Assembly (NCBI GenBank): GCA_036399175.1
Contig: DASWNP010000030.1
Location: forward strand, 1-64,000
DNA from: DASWNP01 sp036399175
GTDB lineage: Bacteria > Acidobacteriota > Blastocatellia > Pyrinomonadales > Pyrinomonadaceae
Direction: 5' to 3'
DNA length: 64,000 nucleotides
Shown here: one piece after another, positions 6,974 through 15,505 of the stretch
Position numbering within the stretch: the stretch's first letter is position 1
Layout of the letters: each line of letters starts with the position of its first letter
Notes under the pieces: model-generated
The model's input: only the letters and a program-made list of their open reading frames with translations
What the model was told of the DNA's origin: nothing
The model's database searches: none
Made by a program: the position numbers and the translations under genes

Positions 6974-7119
6974 AGAACCCTTGCGACGAAGAGCGCGTGT
7001 TTGAAGATGATGCTCGGGCGGGCATCGTTCGGGAGGCGAGCGAGCGCGCGCGGCGTCGGCTGCTTGGGGCTGTCAGGGCGGCTGAAGTTGTCCGCGCAAA
7101 TCGTTTGGAAGAGAGATGA
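6970..7119 (+). CDS. Tiny coupled protein (49 aa), unknown
   Basis: A GTG at 6970 overlaps the stop of the preceding gene as GTGA. The frame runs 49 codons to a TGA that overlaps the next ATG as ATGA. It thus fills the gap between the winged-helix gene and the DUF4255 gene exactly. The product is acidic at the start (CDEERVFEDDARAG) and then a basic amphipathic helix rich in Arg/Ala/Val (EASERARRRLLGAVRAAEVV). No family is recognised. The double coupling is the main evidence that it is translated. Confidence 0.5.
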   Translation: MKNPCDEERVFEDDARAGIVREASERARRRLLGAVRAAEVVRANRLEER

Positions 7120-7727
7120 GCGACTACAAAGTCCTTAACGCGGTTGACGAGACGCTGAGGTCGCTGCTCTGGTCGAACATGCAGTTCGACAGCGAGTTGA
7201 CCTCCATCGTCCCAACCGAGCAGGACATCAGTCTTGAGCCTCCGTACATGCTGATTGAGAACGAAAAACCGAAGGCGAGCGGCCTCTCCGTCTATCTCTA
7301 CCGCGTCGTGGAGAACGGCGACATGAAGAACCGACCGCTCGAACAAATCACGCCGAGCCTGCTCCGGTTTCCGCCTCTGCCTCTGAACCTTTTCTATCTC
7401 ATCACGCCGCTCACCGTCTCGTCTGAAAACGATCACCGGCTCCTGAGCCGCACGATGCAGATTCTACACAACAACACGATTATCAAAGGCTCGCTCTTGC
7501 AGGGAGTGCTTCAGAACAGCGCCGAAGAATTGCGCGTCGCGCTCAACCCTCTGAGCCTCGAAGACTCCAACAAGCTCTGGACATCCTTCATGCGTCCGAT
7601 GCGTCTGTCGGCCTCCTACGAGGTCAAGACGATTTTCATCGACTCGGAGCGCGAGATGACGGGCGAGCAGGTGCGACGCAAGAAGCTGGCCTTCACGCAG
7701 TTTGAAGTGGCGAAGCAGACGACTTGA
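7116..7727 (+). CDS. DUF4255 tail-terminator (cap) protein, Afp16/Pvc16-like
   Basis: The 203-aa protein fits the DUF4255 family, which caps the tube and sheath of extracellular contractile injection systems. Characteristic parts are the N-terminal VLNAVDETLRSLLW helix, ISLEPPYML, LSVYLYRVVENGDMKN, the PPLPLNLFYLITPLT strand pair, and LLSRTMQILHNNTIIKGSLL. The last part resembles ASYEVKTIFIDSE of the family. Length is normal for the core domain. In the Afp and Pvc clusters this gene lies at the 3' end, whereas here it opens the structural operon. It is translationally coupled to the 49-aa gene upstream by ATGA. Confidence 0.88.
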   Translation: MSDYKVLNAVDETLRSLLWSNMQFDSELTSIVPTEQDISLEPPYMLIENEKPKASGLSVYLYRVVENGDMKNRPLEQITPSLLRFPPLPLNLFYLITPLTVSSENDHRLLSRTMQILHNNTIIKGSLLQGVLQNSAEELRVALNPLSLEDSNKLWTSFMRPMRLSASYEVKTIFIDSEREMTGEQVRRKKLAFTQFEVAKQTT

Positions 7728-7752
7728 GGCGGACGACCGAGAGACGGACGAA

Positions 7753-8367
7753 ATGAAAGACGACTCATATCTCGCGCAGGTCGCATACGTCACAGGCCGT
7801 CTGCTGCACGAAGGCACGGGGCGCGCCGTCGTGGGCGACATCGAGATAACGGCAGACGAAGGAGAAGTGTTCGGGCGCGTCTTTGAAGACGGCAGGTTCG
7901 TCGTCTCGGCCTACGAGAAGTTTGCGGCGCTACACCTGCACATCCGCGCGCGCTCCGAGCAGTACCGCGCGGGCGAAGTGACGCACGCGGTCGTGGCAAC
8001 GATTCCGCCTGCGGATGATTTCGACCCTGAGACGCCTACACCACCCGCGCCGCTCGTCGATTTGGGCGACATCCTTCTGCCGGGCGACGAGGTGAACATT
8101 CGCGGGCGCGTCACGGAAGCAGCCGACCCCGATGCGCCCATCCTCGGCGCTGAGGTGACGATTACGCACGCAGGCCCGGCGGGCACGGAGATTACGCCCG
8201 TCCTGACCGACTCCGACGGTCGTTTTCGTTTCGACGAAGTGCGCGTCTGGTCGCCCGCGAGTATCAGCGCCTTTGCGAACGGCTTCCAGACCGAGACGCG
8301 AGCGCTGCTCCCTGATTACGGTAGGCTCGTCAACGAAGAGCATTTTCGCCTGCCGCCGCCGCCCTGA
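7753..8367 (+). CDS. Carboxypeptidase-regulatory-like beta-sandwich protein
   Basis: The 204-aa protein starts at ATG 7753. The frame is open 17 codons further upstream, but that would overlap the DUF4255 gene without a ribosome site. Residues about 6-95 and 105-200 look like two Ig-like or carboxypeptidase-regulatory repeats: VTGRLLHEGTGRAVVGDIEI...DGRFVVSAY and IRGRVTEAADPDAPILGAEVTI...DSDGRFRFDEV. Between them is a Pro-rich linker (ETPTPPAPL). There is no signal peptide, so it acts in the cytoplasm where the particle assembles or as part of it. Such sandwich domains often decorate tails or help sheath assembly. Its exact role in the eCIS is unknown. Confidence 0.75.
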   Translation: MKDDSYLAQVAYVTGRLLHEGTGRAVVGDIEITADEGEVFGRVFEDGRFVVSAYEKFAALHLHIRARSEQYRAGEVTHAVVATIPPADDFDPETPTPPAPLVDLGDILLPGDEVNIRGRVTEAADPDAPILGAEVTITHAGPAGTEITPVLTDSDGRFRFDEVRVWSPASISAFANGFQTETRALLPDYGRLVNEEHFRLPPPP

Positions 8368-8437
8368 CGCGTTCGCACGACGAAACAGCCGGAGAATCAA
8401 CCAGCCCGGAATCATTCAAGATTAGAGGAGACTTGCG

Positions 8438-10504
8438 ATGCCTGAATATTTAGCCCCTGGCGTGTACGTTGAAGAGGTGGATACCGGAAGCAAACCCATC
8501 GAGGGCGTGAGTACGAGCACCGCCGGGTTTGTCGGCATGACGCTGCGCGGAGCAATCGAGGGGCTGCCCTCTCTGGTCACGAGCTTCGCCGAGTTCGAGC
8601 GCAAGTTCGGAGGTTATTTCAACCTCGGCTCGGCCTTCGGCGCGGCGCACAACTATCTGCCCCACGCCGTCGAAGGCTTCTTCGCCAACGGCGGCAAGCG
8701 GCTCTACATCATGCGCGTCGTCATCGGCGGCGGCAGCGCCACCTCAGCCACCACCGTCGCGCAGGGCGGACTCATCACGCGTCTCGCTCAGGACACTTCC
8801 ATCACGCCCGTCGGCGAGCAGACGAAGCTCAGGACGGTGACGCGGCGCGGCATCCGCAACGGCACGAAGCTGATGCTGCGCATGATTAAGAACGGCGTCG
8901 TGACCGATTCGCCGGTCATCAGCGTGACGGCGATAGACCAGGCGACGGGCGTCATCACCGTCAACAATGCTCCCTCCACCACCGTCATCTTCGAGGCCAA
9001 GTATACGACCGTCTTTACGGACGTGAGCGGCCTCGCCGTCAACACCACGCCGAGCGCCTCTGCGACAGTGCCGCCGACTCTGGCCGAGCTGCCCGACGCC
9101 TTCGACATCAGCGCGAAGGATGTCGGCAGTTGGGGAAAGAGCCTCGACATCAGAAGCGCACACGAGTCGGCGGCGCGCGCCGAATTCAGCGCGTTGCTGA
9201 ACACGAACGACATTCAGATGAAGTCGGCGGCCGGCTTCTACGTCGGCGCGTGGGTCGAGATTGATAACGGCACGACAAAGCGTTACCGGAAGGTGACGGC
9301 CTTGAACGGCACGATGATTACCGTCGATGGCCCCGCGCTGGCGGCGGCAGATTTGCCTGCCAACACCATCATCTCCACCTGCGAGTTTCGACTCACGGTA
9401 AGCTACGGCGGCACGTCCGAAGACTATAGCGGCCTGACGCTTGAGAACATCCCCGGCCGCTTCTACCGCGACATCATCAACAACAGCTCTTCGCTCATCA
9501 CCGTCGGGCCGCCACTGAACGGCACGCATCCCTTCGCCTTCCCCTCGGGCAGCAACGGCACGCAGACCGTCCTCGGCACGGGCGGAAGCGACGGCTCCGG
9601 CGCGCCCTCCGACTTCGACTACAAAGGCACGGACGGCGGCCCCGGAAAACGTCGCGGCATCAAGGCTCTGGAAGACATCGACCAGATAAGCATTATCGCC
9701 GCGCCGGGTCAGACTTCGCAGGTCGTACAGGGCGCGCTCATCGAGCAGTGCGAACGTCTCAAAGACCGCTTCGCCATCCTCGACCCGCGCCCGAAAGCCG
9801 GAAACGTCGCGCCCGACATGAACGACATACAGAGCCAGCGCAGCCTCTACGACACGAAGTATGCGGCCATCTACTACCCGCGCATCATGGTCAGCGACCC
9901 GCTCTCGCAAACCGACATGCCCGTCCCGCCGAGCGGCCACGTCGCAGGCATCTACGCGCGCACCGACATCGAGCGCGGCGTTCACAAAGCGCCCGCCAAC
10001 GAAGTGATACGCGGCATCACGGGGCTTGAGCTGAAGCTCAACAAAGAAGAGCAGGACATCCTCAACCCGTCGCCCGTCAATATCAACGTGCTGCGCGATT
10101 TCAGGAGCACGGGGCGGGGCTTGCGCGTCTGGGGCGCGCGCTGTATCACGAGCGACCCCGACTGGAAATACGTCAACGTGCGCCGCCTCTTCATCTTCAT
10201 CGAAGAGTCGATTGACGAGGGCACGCAATGGGTCGTCTTCGAGCCGAACGACGAGCCGCTCTGGGAGCGCGTGAGGCGCACGGTGACGGCGTTTCTCACG
10301 AACGTCTGGCGCGACGGCGCGCTTCAAGGCAAGACGCCCGAGGAAGCCTTCTTCGTCAAGTGCGACCGCACGACCATGACGCAGGCCGACATCGACAACG
10401 GCAGGCTCATCGTGCTCGTCGGCATCGCGCCGGTGCGCCCTGCGGAGTTTGTCATCTTCCGCATCGGCCAGTGGGTCGGCGGCTCGTCCGTCGATGAAGG
10501 TTGA
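8438..10504 (+). CDS. Contractile sheath protein 1 (Afp2-4/Pvc2-4-like)
   Basis: The 688-aa protein starts at an ATG preceded by AGAGGAG. The N-terminus PEYLAPGVYVEEV is the hallmark of phage-type tail sheath proteins, followed by STAGFVGMT and NYLPHAVEGFFANGGKRLYIMRV. A variable surface domain spans residues about 110-370. The conserved C-terminal sheath domain has YYPRIMVSDPL, PSGHVAGIYARTD, VINVLRDF-like NINVLRDFRSTGRGLRVWGARCI, WKYVNVRRLFIFIEESIDE and PVRPAEFVIFRIGQW. Sheath subunits form helical rings around the tube and contract to drive it forward. It is long for a sheath because of the insertion domain. The tube gene follows 30 bp downstream. Confidence 0.96.
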   Translation: MPEYLAPGVYVEEVDTGSKPIEGVSTSTAGFVGMTLRGAIEGLPSLVTSFAEFERKFGGYFNLGSAFGAAHNYLPHAVEGFFANGGKRLYIMRVVIGGGSATSATTVAQGGLITRLAQDTSITPVGEQTKLRTVTRRGIRNGTKLMLRMIKNGVVTDSPVISVTAIDQATGVITVNNAPSTTVIFEAKYTTVFTDVSGLAVNTTPSASATVPPTLAELPDAFDISAKDVGSWGKSLDIRSAHESAARAEFSALLNTNDIQMKSAAGFYVGAWVEIDNGTTKRYRKVTALNGTMITVDGPALAAADLPANTIISTCEFRLTVSYGGTSEDYSGLTLENIPGRFYRDIINNSSSLITVGPPLNGTHPFAFPSGSNGTQTVLGTGGSDGSGAPSDFDYKGTDGGPGKRRGIKALEDIDQISIIAAPGQTSQVVQGALIEQCERLKDRFAILDPRPKAGNVAPDMNDIQSQRSLYDTKYAAIYYPRIMVSDPLSQTDMPVPPSGHVAGIYARTDIERGVHKAPANEVIRGITGLELKLNKEEQDILNPSPVNINVLRDFRSTGRGLRVWGARCITSDPDWKYVNVRRLFIFIEESIDEGTQWVVFEPNDEPLWERVRRTVTAFLTNVWRDGALQGKTPEEAFFVKCDRTTMTQADIDNGRLIVLVGIAPVRPAEFVIFRIGQWVGGSSVDEG

Positions 10505-10534
10505 TTAGAGAAAGCTTCAGAAGGAGATTAAGAG

Positions 10535-10975
10535 ATGGCGCAAACCGGCAAGCGAGACGACCCGTATCCGCAATTCAACTTCCTCGTCGAAATCGACGGC
10601 ATCGCCCGCGCGGGCTTCACCGAATGCAGCGGGCTGACGACCGACACCGACGCCGTCGATTACCGCGAAGGCTCAGACCCGACCCTCAACGTGCGCAAGC
10701 TACCGGGGCTGCGAAAGTACACGAACATCGTGCTCAAGCGCGGCTACACGCGCGACAAGGGGCTCTGGAACTGGCGCAAGCGAATCATCAACGGCATCAA
10801 CGAGCGGCGCAGCGCCGACATCATCCTCCTCGACGAGCAGCGCAACGAAGTCCTTCGCTGGCGTCTGCGCGAAGTCTGGATAAGCAAGTGGGACAGCGGC
10901 CCCTTCAACGCCAAGACCGGCGACGTTGCCATCGAAACCGTCGAGCTGGTTCACGAAGGCCTGGAGATGGTTTAA
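10535..10975 (+). CDS. Inner tube protein 1 (Afp1/Pvc1-like)
   Basis: The 146-aa protein starts at an ATG with AAGGAG upstream. It matches the T4 gp19-like tube family: DPYPQFNFLVEIDGIARAGF, the ECSGL signature, YREGSDP, LRKYTNIVLKRGYT, LWNWRKRIINGI, and the C-terminal AIETVELVHEGLEMV. Tube subunits stack as hexameric rings inside the sheath and enclose cargo. The typical eCIS tube length is 145-155 residues. It sits between two sheath genes, suggesting that a sheath-tube pair was duplicated. Confidence 0.95.
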   Translation: MAQTGKRDDPYPQFNFLVEIDGIARAGFTECSGLTTDTDAVDYREGSDPTLNVRKLPGLRKYTNIVLKRGYTRDKGLWNWRKRIINGINERRSADIILLDEQRNEVLRWRLREVWISKWDSGPFNAKTGDVAIETVELVHEGLEMV

Positions 10976-11099
10976 GAGCGAGAGAGCACGCATGCGTTGC
11001 GAAGCGAGAGAGCACACCGCGCTTGCTTCATCGTCCGCTTCGGTTCGCCCCGATGCGCTCCGGTTAGCATCGCTTTCAAGAACGAGTGAGTGAGGAAAC

Positions 11100-12791
11100 G
11101 TGCCTGAATACCTGACACCGGGCGTCTATTTCGAGTTCCGCGATGCTGCGCCGCGCTTTCGAGGCGTGCGCACGGACATCGCGGGATTCGTGGGCTTGGC
11201 CGAAAGCGGCCCGCTCAATGCGCCCGTGCGTCTCGAATCATGGCGGCAGTTTCAGACGCTCTTCGGCGACCTCATGCCTTATGCCTTTCTCGCCTACGCC
11301 GTCAAAGGCTTCTTCGAAAACGGCGGGCGCACCTGCTTCGTCGTCCGCGTCGCGGGACAAACTGCCGCGCGCGCCGAGCGTCTGTTGAAGAACTCGTCGG
11401 GCGACGAAGTGATTCGTCTCTCGGCGCGCGACGAAGGCGCGTGGGGCAATCGCATCGGTTTCAACCTTCGCGCGCACAACGCGAAGGAGTTTTCGCTCGT
11501 CGTCTCGAACGGAGTTTTCCGCGAGAGCTTCGCGCGTCTCTCCGTCGAGGTAAACGCGCCGCGCTACTTCGCGCGCATCCTGAGCGAAGGCGACGAGCTG
11601 ACGCCGCGCTCACACTGGTTGAGAGCCGAGCTAATCGGAGGTCTGCCGCCGGGCACGGATTTTCTGCCCGACGCGGTTGAGTCCGCGCTCGACAAAGGCG
11701 TCGGCTTTCTCTCCGGCGGCGCGGATGGCCTCGCGTCTCTCGTGCGCGAGGACTTCATCTGCGGAAGCGGCGCACCCACAGGCGCGAAGCGCGGGCTCTG
11801 TGCCCTCGAAGACATCGACGCCGTCAGCATCGTCGCCATCCCCGACATACACGTTCAGCCGGTCGTCGCGCCGCCCGCGCCTCCGCCGCCCACATCCCCG
11901 CCGCGAGACCCCTGTCTACCTTCCAACGCTGCGCCGCCCGTCGCCGCGAGCGCGCCGCCCGCGCCGCCTGAGCAGCCGCCGGTCTTCTCGGAAGAGGACG
12001 TGGCCGCCGTCGAGCAGGCTTTAATCGACCACTGCGAGCGCATGCGAGACCGCTTTGCGATTCTCGACGCGCCGGTCGGTCAGGGCGGCGCTGCGTTGAA
12101 CCTCGAAGGCGTGCAGCAGTGGCGCACGCGCTTCGAGTCGGCGCGCGGCTTCGCGGCGCTCTATTACCCGTGGATAAAAGTGGTCGAGCCGCCCGCCGCA
12201 CGTCGCGGTTTGACGCGCGCCGTCCCCGCGAGCGGACACCTCGCGGGTGTCTACGCGCGCACAGACCTCTCGACGGGCGTACACGCTGCGCCCGCCAACG
12301 CGGAGCTTTTCTGGACGAGCGATGTTCAAACGGTCGTCAACGAAGCGGCGCAGGGCGTTTTGAATCCGGTCGGGATTAACTGCATACGCGCTTTCCCCGG
12401 TCGCGGCATTCGCGTCTTCGGCGCGCGCACCATTAGCTCCGACCCCGATTGGCGCTACGTCAACGTGCGCCGCCTGATGCTGATGATTGAGGAAGCCGTT
12501 GACGAGGCGACGCAGTGGACGGTCTTCGAGCCGAACGATTTCACTCTGCGGCAGACGCTAGTGATGGGCGTCTCGAACTTTCTCGAAAACATCTGGCGCG
12601 AAGGCGCGCTTGCGGGCGCGACGCCCGAAGAGGCTTTCTTCGTCAAGTGCGACGAGACGAACAATCCGCCCGAGTCGGTCGCGCTCGGCAGGCTCATCAC
12701 GGATGTCGGCGTCGCGCCCGTTCGCCCTGCGGAGTTCATCATCTTTCGCGTCGGGCGCACGGTCGAAGAGCTTGAAATCGTGGAGAGGTAG
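11100..12791 (+). CDS. Contractile sheath protein 2 with Pro-rich insertion
   Basis: The 563-aa protein starts at GTG 11100 (GAGTGAGTGAGG upstream). It begins PEYLTPGVYFEFRD and has the sheath landmarks FVGLAESGPLNAPV, AVKGFFENGGRTCFVVRV, LIDHCERMRDRFAILD, YYPWIKVVEPP, SGHLAGVYARTDLSTGV, WRYVNVRRLMLMIEEAVDE and PVRPAEFIIFRVG. Residues about 258-300 are a Pro/Ala-rich insertion (PAPPPPTSPP, APPAPPEQPP) absent from sheath 1. It is shorter than sheath 1 in the surface domain. Afp-type systems use two or three sheath isoforms, often one specialised for the baseplate-proximal or cap-proximal ring. A 124-bp gap without a recognisable gene precedes it. Confidence 0.94.
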   Translation: MPEYLTPGVYFEFRDAAPRFRGVRTDIAGFVGLAESGPLNAPVRLESWRQFQTLFGDLMPYAFLAYAVKGFFENGGRTCFVVRVAGQTAARAERLLKNSSGDEVIRLSARDEGAWGNRIGFNLRAHNAKEFSLVVSNGVFRESFARLSVEVNAPRYFARILSEGDELTPRSHWLRAELIGGLPPGTDFLPDAVESALDKGVGFLSGGADGLASLVREDFICGSGAPTGAKRGLCALEDIDAVSIVAIPDIHVQPVVAPPAPPPPTSPPRDPCLPSNAAPPVAASAPPAPPEQPPVFSEEDVAAVEQALIDHCERMRDRFAILDAPVGQGGAALNLEGVQQWRTRFESARGFAALYYPWIKVVEPPAARRGLTRAVPASGHLAGVYARTDLSTGVHAAPANAELFWTSDVQTVVNEAAQGVLNPVGINCIRAFPGRGIRVFGARTISSDPDWRYVNVRRLMLMIEEAVDEATQWTVFEPNDFTLRQTLVMGVSNFLENIWREGALAGATPEEAFFVKCDETNNPPESVALGRLITDVGVAPVRPAEFIIFRVGRTVEELEIVER

Positions 12792-12796
12792 AAGCG

Positions 12797-13276
12797 ATGT
12801 CAGCCACCGGAAGCCGCAACGACCCGTTTCCCGCCTTCAGGTTCTACGTCTCGCTCATCGAGACGGCGGGCGCGCTTCAGAAGGCCGTCTTCGGCGCGAA
12901 GAAGGTGGCCGCCGGTGGCTTCAGCGAATGCACCGGCCTCGAAGCCAGCATGACGCTCGAAGAATATTCCGAAGGCGGCCAGAACGCCTACGTTCACAAG
13001 TTTATGACGCGCATAACTTACTCGAACATCGTCCTCAAGCGCGGCATGACCTTCTCCGATGAACTCTGGCGCTGGCATGCCGACTACGTCGGCGGCAACG
13101 GCAAACGCTCCGACGGGCTCATCACTTTAGTCAACGAGTTCGGGCTGCCCCTCAGAAGCTGGAAGTTCGTGCGCGGGCTGCCCTCGAAGCTGACAGGGCC
13201 AACCCTGAATGCTTCGCAGAGCGCCGTCGCCATCGAGACGCTCGAAATCGCACACGAAGGCTGGAAGCTTCTCTGA
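12797..13276 (+). CDS. Inner tube protein 2 (Afp5/Pvc5-like)
   Basis: The 159-aa protein starts 5 bp after the sheath 2 stop. It has the same gp19-like fold as tube 1 (DPFPAFRFYVSLIE, GGFSECTGLEASMTLEEYSEGG, YSNIVLKRGMTFSDELWRWH, AIETLEIAHEGWKLL). It carries an insertion after the first strands (TAGALQKAVFGAKKVAA). In Afp and PVC, Afp5-like proteins form the tube initiator ring next to the baseplate, and the gene order here (directly before the small, LysM and hub genes) fits that role. Confidence 0.93.
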   Translation: MSATGSRNDPFPAFRFYVSLIETAGALQKAVFGAKKVAAGGFSECTGLEASMTLEEYSEGGQNAYVHKFMTRITYSNIVLKRGMTFSDELWRWHADYVGGNGKRSDGLITLVNEFGLPLRSWKFVRGLPSKLTGPTLNASQSAVAIETLEIAHEGWKLL

Positions 13277-13331
13277 GAAAGCTTCTCCGAAGTTTTCGCG
13301 CTTCGATTAATCGCGCGGGAGAGAGAAACGA

Positions 13332-13523
13332 GTGCCTGTCACCATCGGAACTTTGAAGAGCAGCGTTCACGTCATCGACGGCGACGCCGCCCTGAACGAC
13401 GAGACGACCGAGCGCATTATCCAGATGGCCGTCGCGCGGATGCGCGAAGAATTGCGCGACGAGATAGAGGCCAAGAAGGACAGCGACGTGACGAACCAGA
13501 GGGCGGACACCGACCCGTACTAG
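13332..13523 (+). CDS. Small eCIS protein, Afp6/DUF5908-like
   Basis: The 63-aa protein starts at GTG 13332 with GGGAGAGAG upstream. It begins MPVTIGTLKSSVHV and has an acidic amphipathic helix (TERIIQMAVARMREELRDEIEAKKD). Small proteins that start MPIxIxxLxIxVxV followed by a helix are typical of DUF5908 and occupy the Afp6 position between tube 2 and the LysM adaptor, as here. The role is poorly known. Assignment rests mainly on position and N-terminus. Confidence 0.65.
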   Translation: MPVTIGTLKSSVHVIDGDAALNDETTERIIQMAVARMREELRDEIEAKKDSDVTNQRADTDPY

Positions 13524-13535
13524 AGGGAAAAAGTC

Positions 13536-14243
13536 TTGGAGCTGCAAAAAGCAAATTTTGAGAATCTCGAAACCGGAAAGTCGGTCGAGGTTCAATTCAA
13601 CCCGACGGAGCTGTCTTTCAACAAGACGGCGCAGTTCGCCGAAATCGCCATCCCCGGCTTAGACGCCCCCGTCCTCCAGTTCATACGCGGCGGCACGGAA
13701 ACGCTGAGCGTCGAGCTTTTCTTCGACTCTACCGACGACGGGATGGCCGACTTCCCCACGAGCGTGACAGACAAGGTCAATCGCTTCTACGACCTCGTCA
13801 AGCAGAACCCGAAGACGCACGCCGTCCCGCGCTGCCTCTTCTCTTGGGGCGCGCCGCCTTCGAGCGCCGAAGAGCAGGGAAAGAAATTCGTCTCGAACGC
13901 TCCCTTCTATTTCAAGTGCATCGTCGAGAGCGTAGACCGCAAGTTCACGCTCTTTAGTCCCGAAGGCGTGCCGCTTCGCGCTCGCGTGACGGTCAAGATG
14001 CGCGAGTATCAGACGGTCGAAGAGATGTCGCGCAACCTCGAATCTGCCGACCACACGAAGGCGCACGTCCTCAAGCGGCGCGAGCGGCTCGACCAGATTT
14101 CGGCCAGAGAGTACGACACGCCCGCCGAGTGGCGGCGCATCGCCGAGGCCAACGACCTCGACGACCCGCGACACGTTCCGCCCGGAACTATCCTGAAAGT
14201 TCCGCCCATCCAGATTGAGCCTTTCTCGCGGAGGACGCGTTGA
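13536..14243 (+). CDS. Tube-baseplate adaptor with LysM-like C-terminus (Afp7/Pvc7-like)
   Basis: The 235-aa protein starts at a TTG codon 13 bp after the upstream stop, with AGAGGGAAAAAG in front. The N-terminal part (KSVEVQFNPTELSFNKTAQF, LQFIRGGTETLSVELFFD, PRCLFSWG, FFKC-type FYFKCIVESVDRKFTLFSPEGVPLRARVTV) is the CIS tube/gp53-like domain. The C-terminus (DTPAEWRRIAEANDLDDPRHVPPGTILKVPP) is a LysM-type fold. In Pvc and Afp structures this protein joins the first tube ring to the spike and hub. Its stop overlaps the next ATG as TGATG. Confidence 0.9.
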   Translation: MELQKANFENLETGKSVEVQFNPTELSFNKTAQFAEIAIPGLDAPVLQFIRGGTETLSVELFFDSTDDGMADFPTSVTDKVNRFYDLVKQNPKTHAVPRCLFSWGAPPSSAEEQGKKFVSNAPFYFKCIVESVDRKFTLFSPEGVPLRARVTVKMREYQTVEEMSRNLESADHTKAHVLKRRERLDQISAREYDTPAEWRRIAEANDLDDPRHVPPGTILKVPPIQIEPFSRRTR

Positions 14244-15505
14244 TGTCGGCCACCGTCGAGAAATTCCAGCCCATCTACGAAGGGCGCGACCTCTACGTGC
14301 CGGCCTTCGACCTCAAGGTCGATGGCCGCGACCTCGACACCGTCAAAGGCCCGGACGGGCGTTTCTCCGTCGCGCGCGACGTTATCGACGTGCGCTACAC
14401 CGACAGCATCGACAAAGTCGATACGATGGAAATTACGGTCAACAACTGGGACGCCGAACGGCTCGATTTCAAATACACCGGCTCGAAGACCGACCGCCCC
14501 GACGAGATGATTGACATTTTCCTGCCCGGCAAAACCGTCGAGCTGCACATGGGCTACTTCCGACCCGTCGCCGGACGCCACGACGACCGCGACAAGCCCG
14601 AGCCCCTGCGCATGATGCTGCTCGGCAAAATCAACAAGCTCACGCCGAACTTCCCCGCCGCCGGACAGCCCACGCTGAAGGTCAGCGCGCAAAGCGTCCT
14701 CAGCCAGATGAGCGCCAAGCAGGAGACCTTCCATTACGACGAGAGAACTTTCGGCACGAAGCCCAAAGCCAGCATGATTGCCGACAAGGTGGGCAAGCGT
14801 CGCAAGCTGATGTTCGAGAACAAGCCCATCGACCTCAAGACCGAGCCCGGCATTGCAAGCTCCGAGCCCGAGCTTGAATACGTCTTGCAGGATAACCAGT
14901 TCGACATCGTCTTCCTGCTCCAGCTCGCGCACCGTCACGGCTACGACGTGCTTCTCAAGTACGAGAGCAAAGACAAACAGCAGCGCCCCTATCTCTACTT
15001 CGGCCCCGCGGGCCGCGAGCCGCGCCTCTCCTACAGGCTGGAGTGGGGCAGGTCGCTCATCCAGTTTCAGCCGACGCTGACGACCTCGAAGCAGGTCAAG
15101 GAAGTGACCGTGCGCGGCTGGGACATGACGACCAAGCAGCCCGTCAAGGTGACGGTTGACCGCACGATGCTGCCCAACAGCCCCTTGCGCGATAAGAAGC
15201 AGCTCGACAAGCTCGAAGAGGGTTTCAAAGAGAAGAACGAAATCGTGGTTGACCAGCCTTTCAGGAGCATGGCCGAAGCGAAGGAGTACGCGAAGGCGCT
15301 TCTGATGGGGATAGCCGGAAACATGGTGACGGCGCGCGGCTCGACCGTCGGCACGCCCGACTTAAGAGCCGGAAGCCGCGTCGAGATAGCGAAGGTCGGC
15401 CAGCTCTTCAGCGGCACTTACACCGTGAAGACGACGACTCACTCGATAACTTCCGGCGGCTACGTCACCGACTTCGAGGCGCGTCTGGAGGAGAAACGGC
15501 GATGA
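14243..15505 (+). CDS. Baseplate hub protein (gp27/phage late control D-like, Afp8 N-terminal half)
   Basis: The 420-aa protein starts at ATG 14243, overlapping the previous stop. It has the VgrG/gp27 hub fold: VIDVRYTDSIDKVDTMEITVNNWD, VELHMGYF, MLLGKINKLTPNFPAAG, LKVSAQSVLSQMSAKQ, DNQFDIVFLLQLAHRHGYDVLL, and the C-terminal GTPDLRAGSRVEIAKVGQLFSGTYTVKTTTHSIT. It forms the trimeric-to-hexameric adaptor that caps the tube. In Afp and PVC the hub and spike are one Afp8 polypeptide; here the spike is encoded by the next gene, which overlaps by ATGA. Confidence 0.92.
   Translation: MSATVEKFQPIYEGRDLYVPAFDLKVDGRDLDTVKGPDGRFSVARDVIDVRYTDSIDKVDTMEITVNNWDAERLDFKYTGSKTDRPDEMIDIFLPGKTVELHMGYFRPVAGRHDDRDKPEPLRMMLLGKINKLTPNFPAAGQPTLKVSAQSVLSQMSAKQETFHYDERTFGTKPKASMIADKVGKRRKLMFENKPIDLKTEPGIASSEPELEYVLQDNQFDIVFLLQLAHRHGYDVLLKYESKDKQQRPYLYFGPAGREPRLSYRLEWGRSLIQFQPTLTTSKQVKEVTVRGWDMTTKQPVKVTVDRTMLPNSPLRDKKQLDKLEEGFKEKNEIVVDQPFRSMAEAKEYAKALLMGIAGNMVTARGSTVGTPDLRAGSRVEIAKVGQLFSGTYTVKTTTHSITSGGYVTDFEARLEEKRR

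Noticed and set aside
8744..10327. Long minus-strand open frame of 527 codons opposite sheath 1
   Set aside because: It is antisense to a clear sheath gene; composition is Arg/Val/Asp-rich as expected for shadow frames in GC-rich DNA, with no family features. The same holds for minus-strand frames at 19247-20989, 23390-25348, 25370-26998, 29408-30688, 37638-39239 and 40697-41974.
10976..11099. Second sigma-54 promoter near AGCACGCATGCGTTGC before sheath 2
   Set aside because: The -24 GG is missing and the spacing to the TTGC element is two bases too long.
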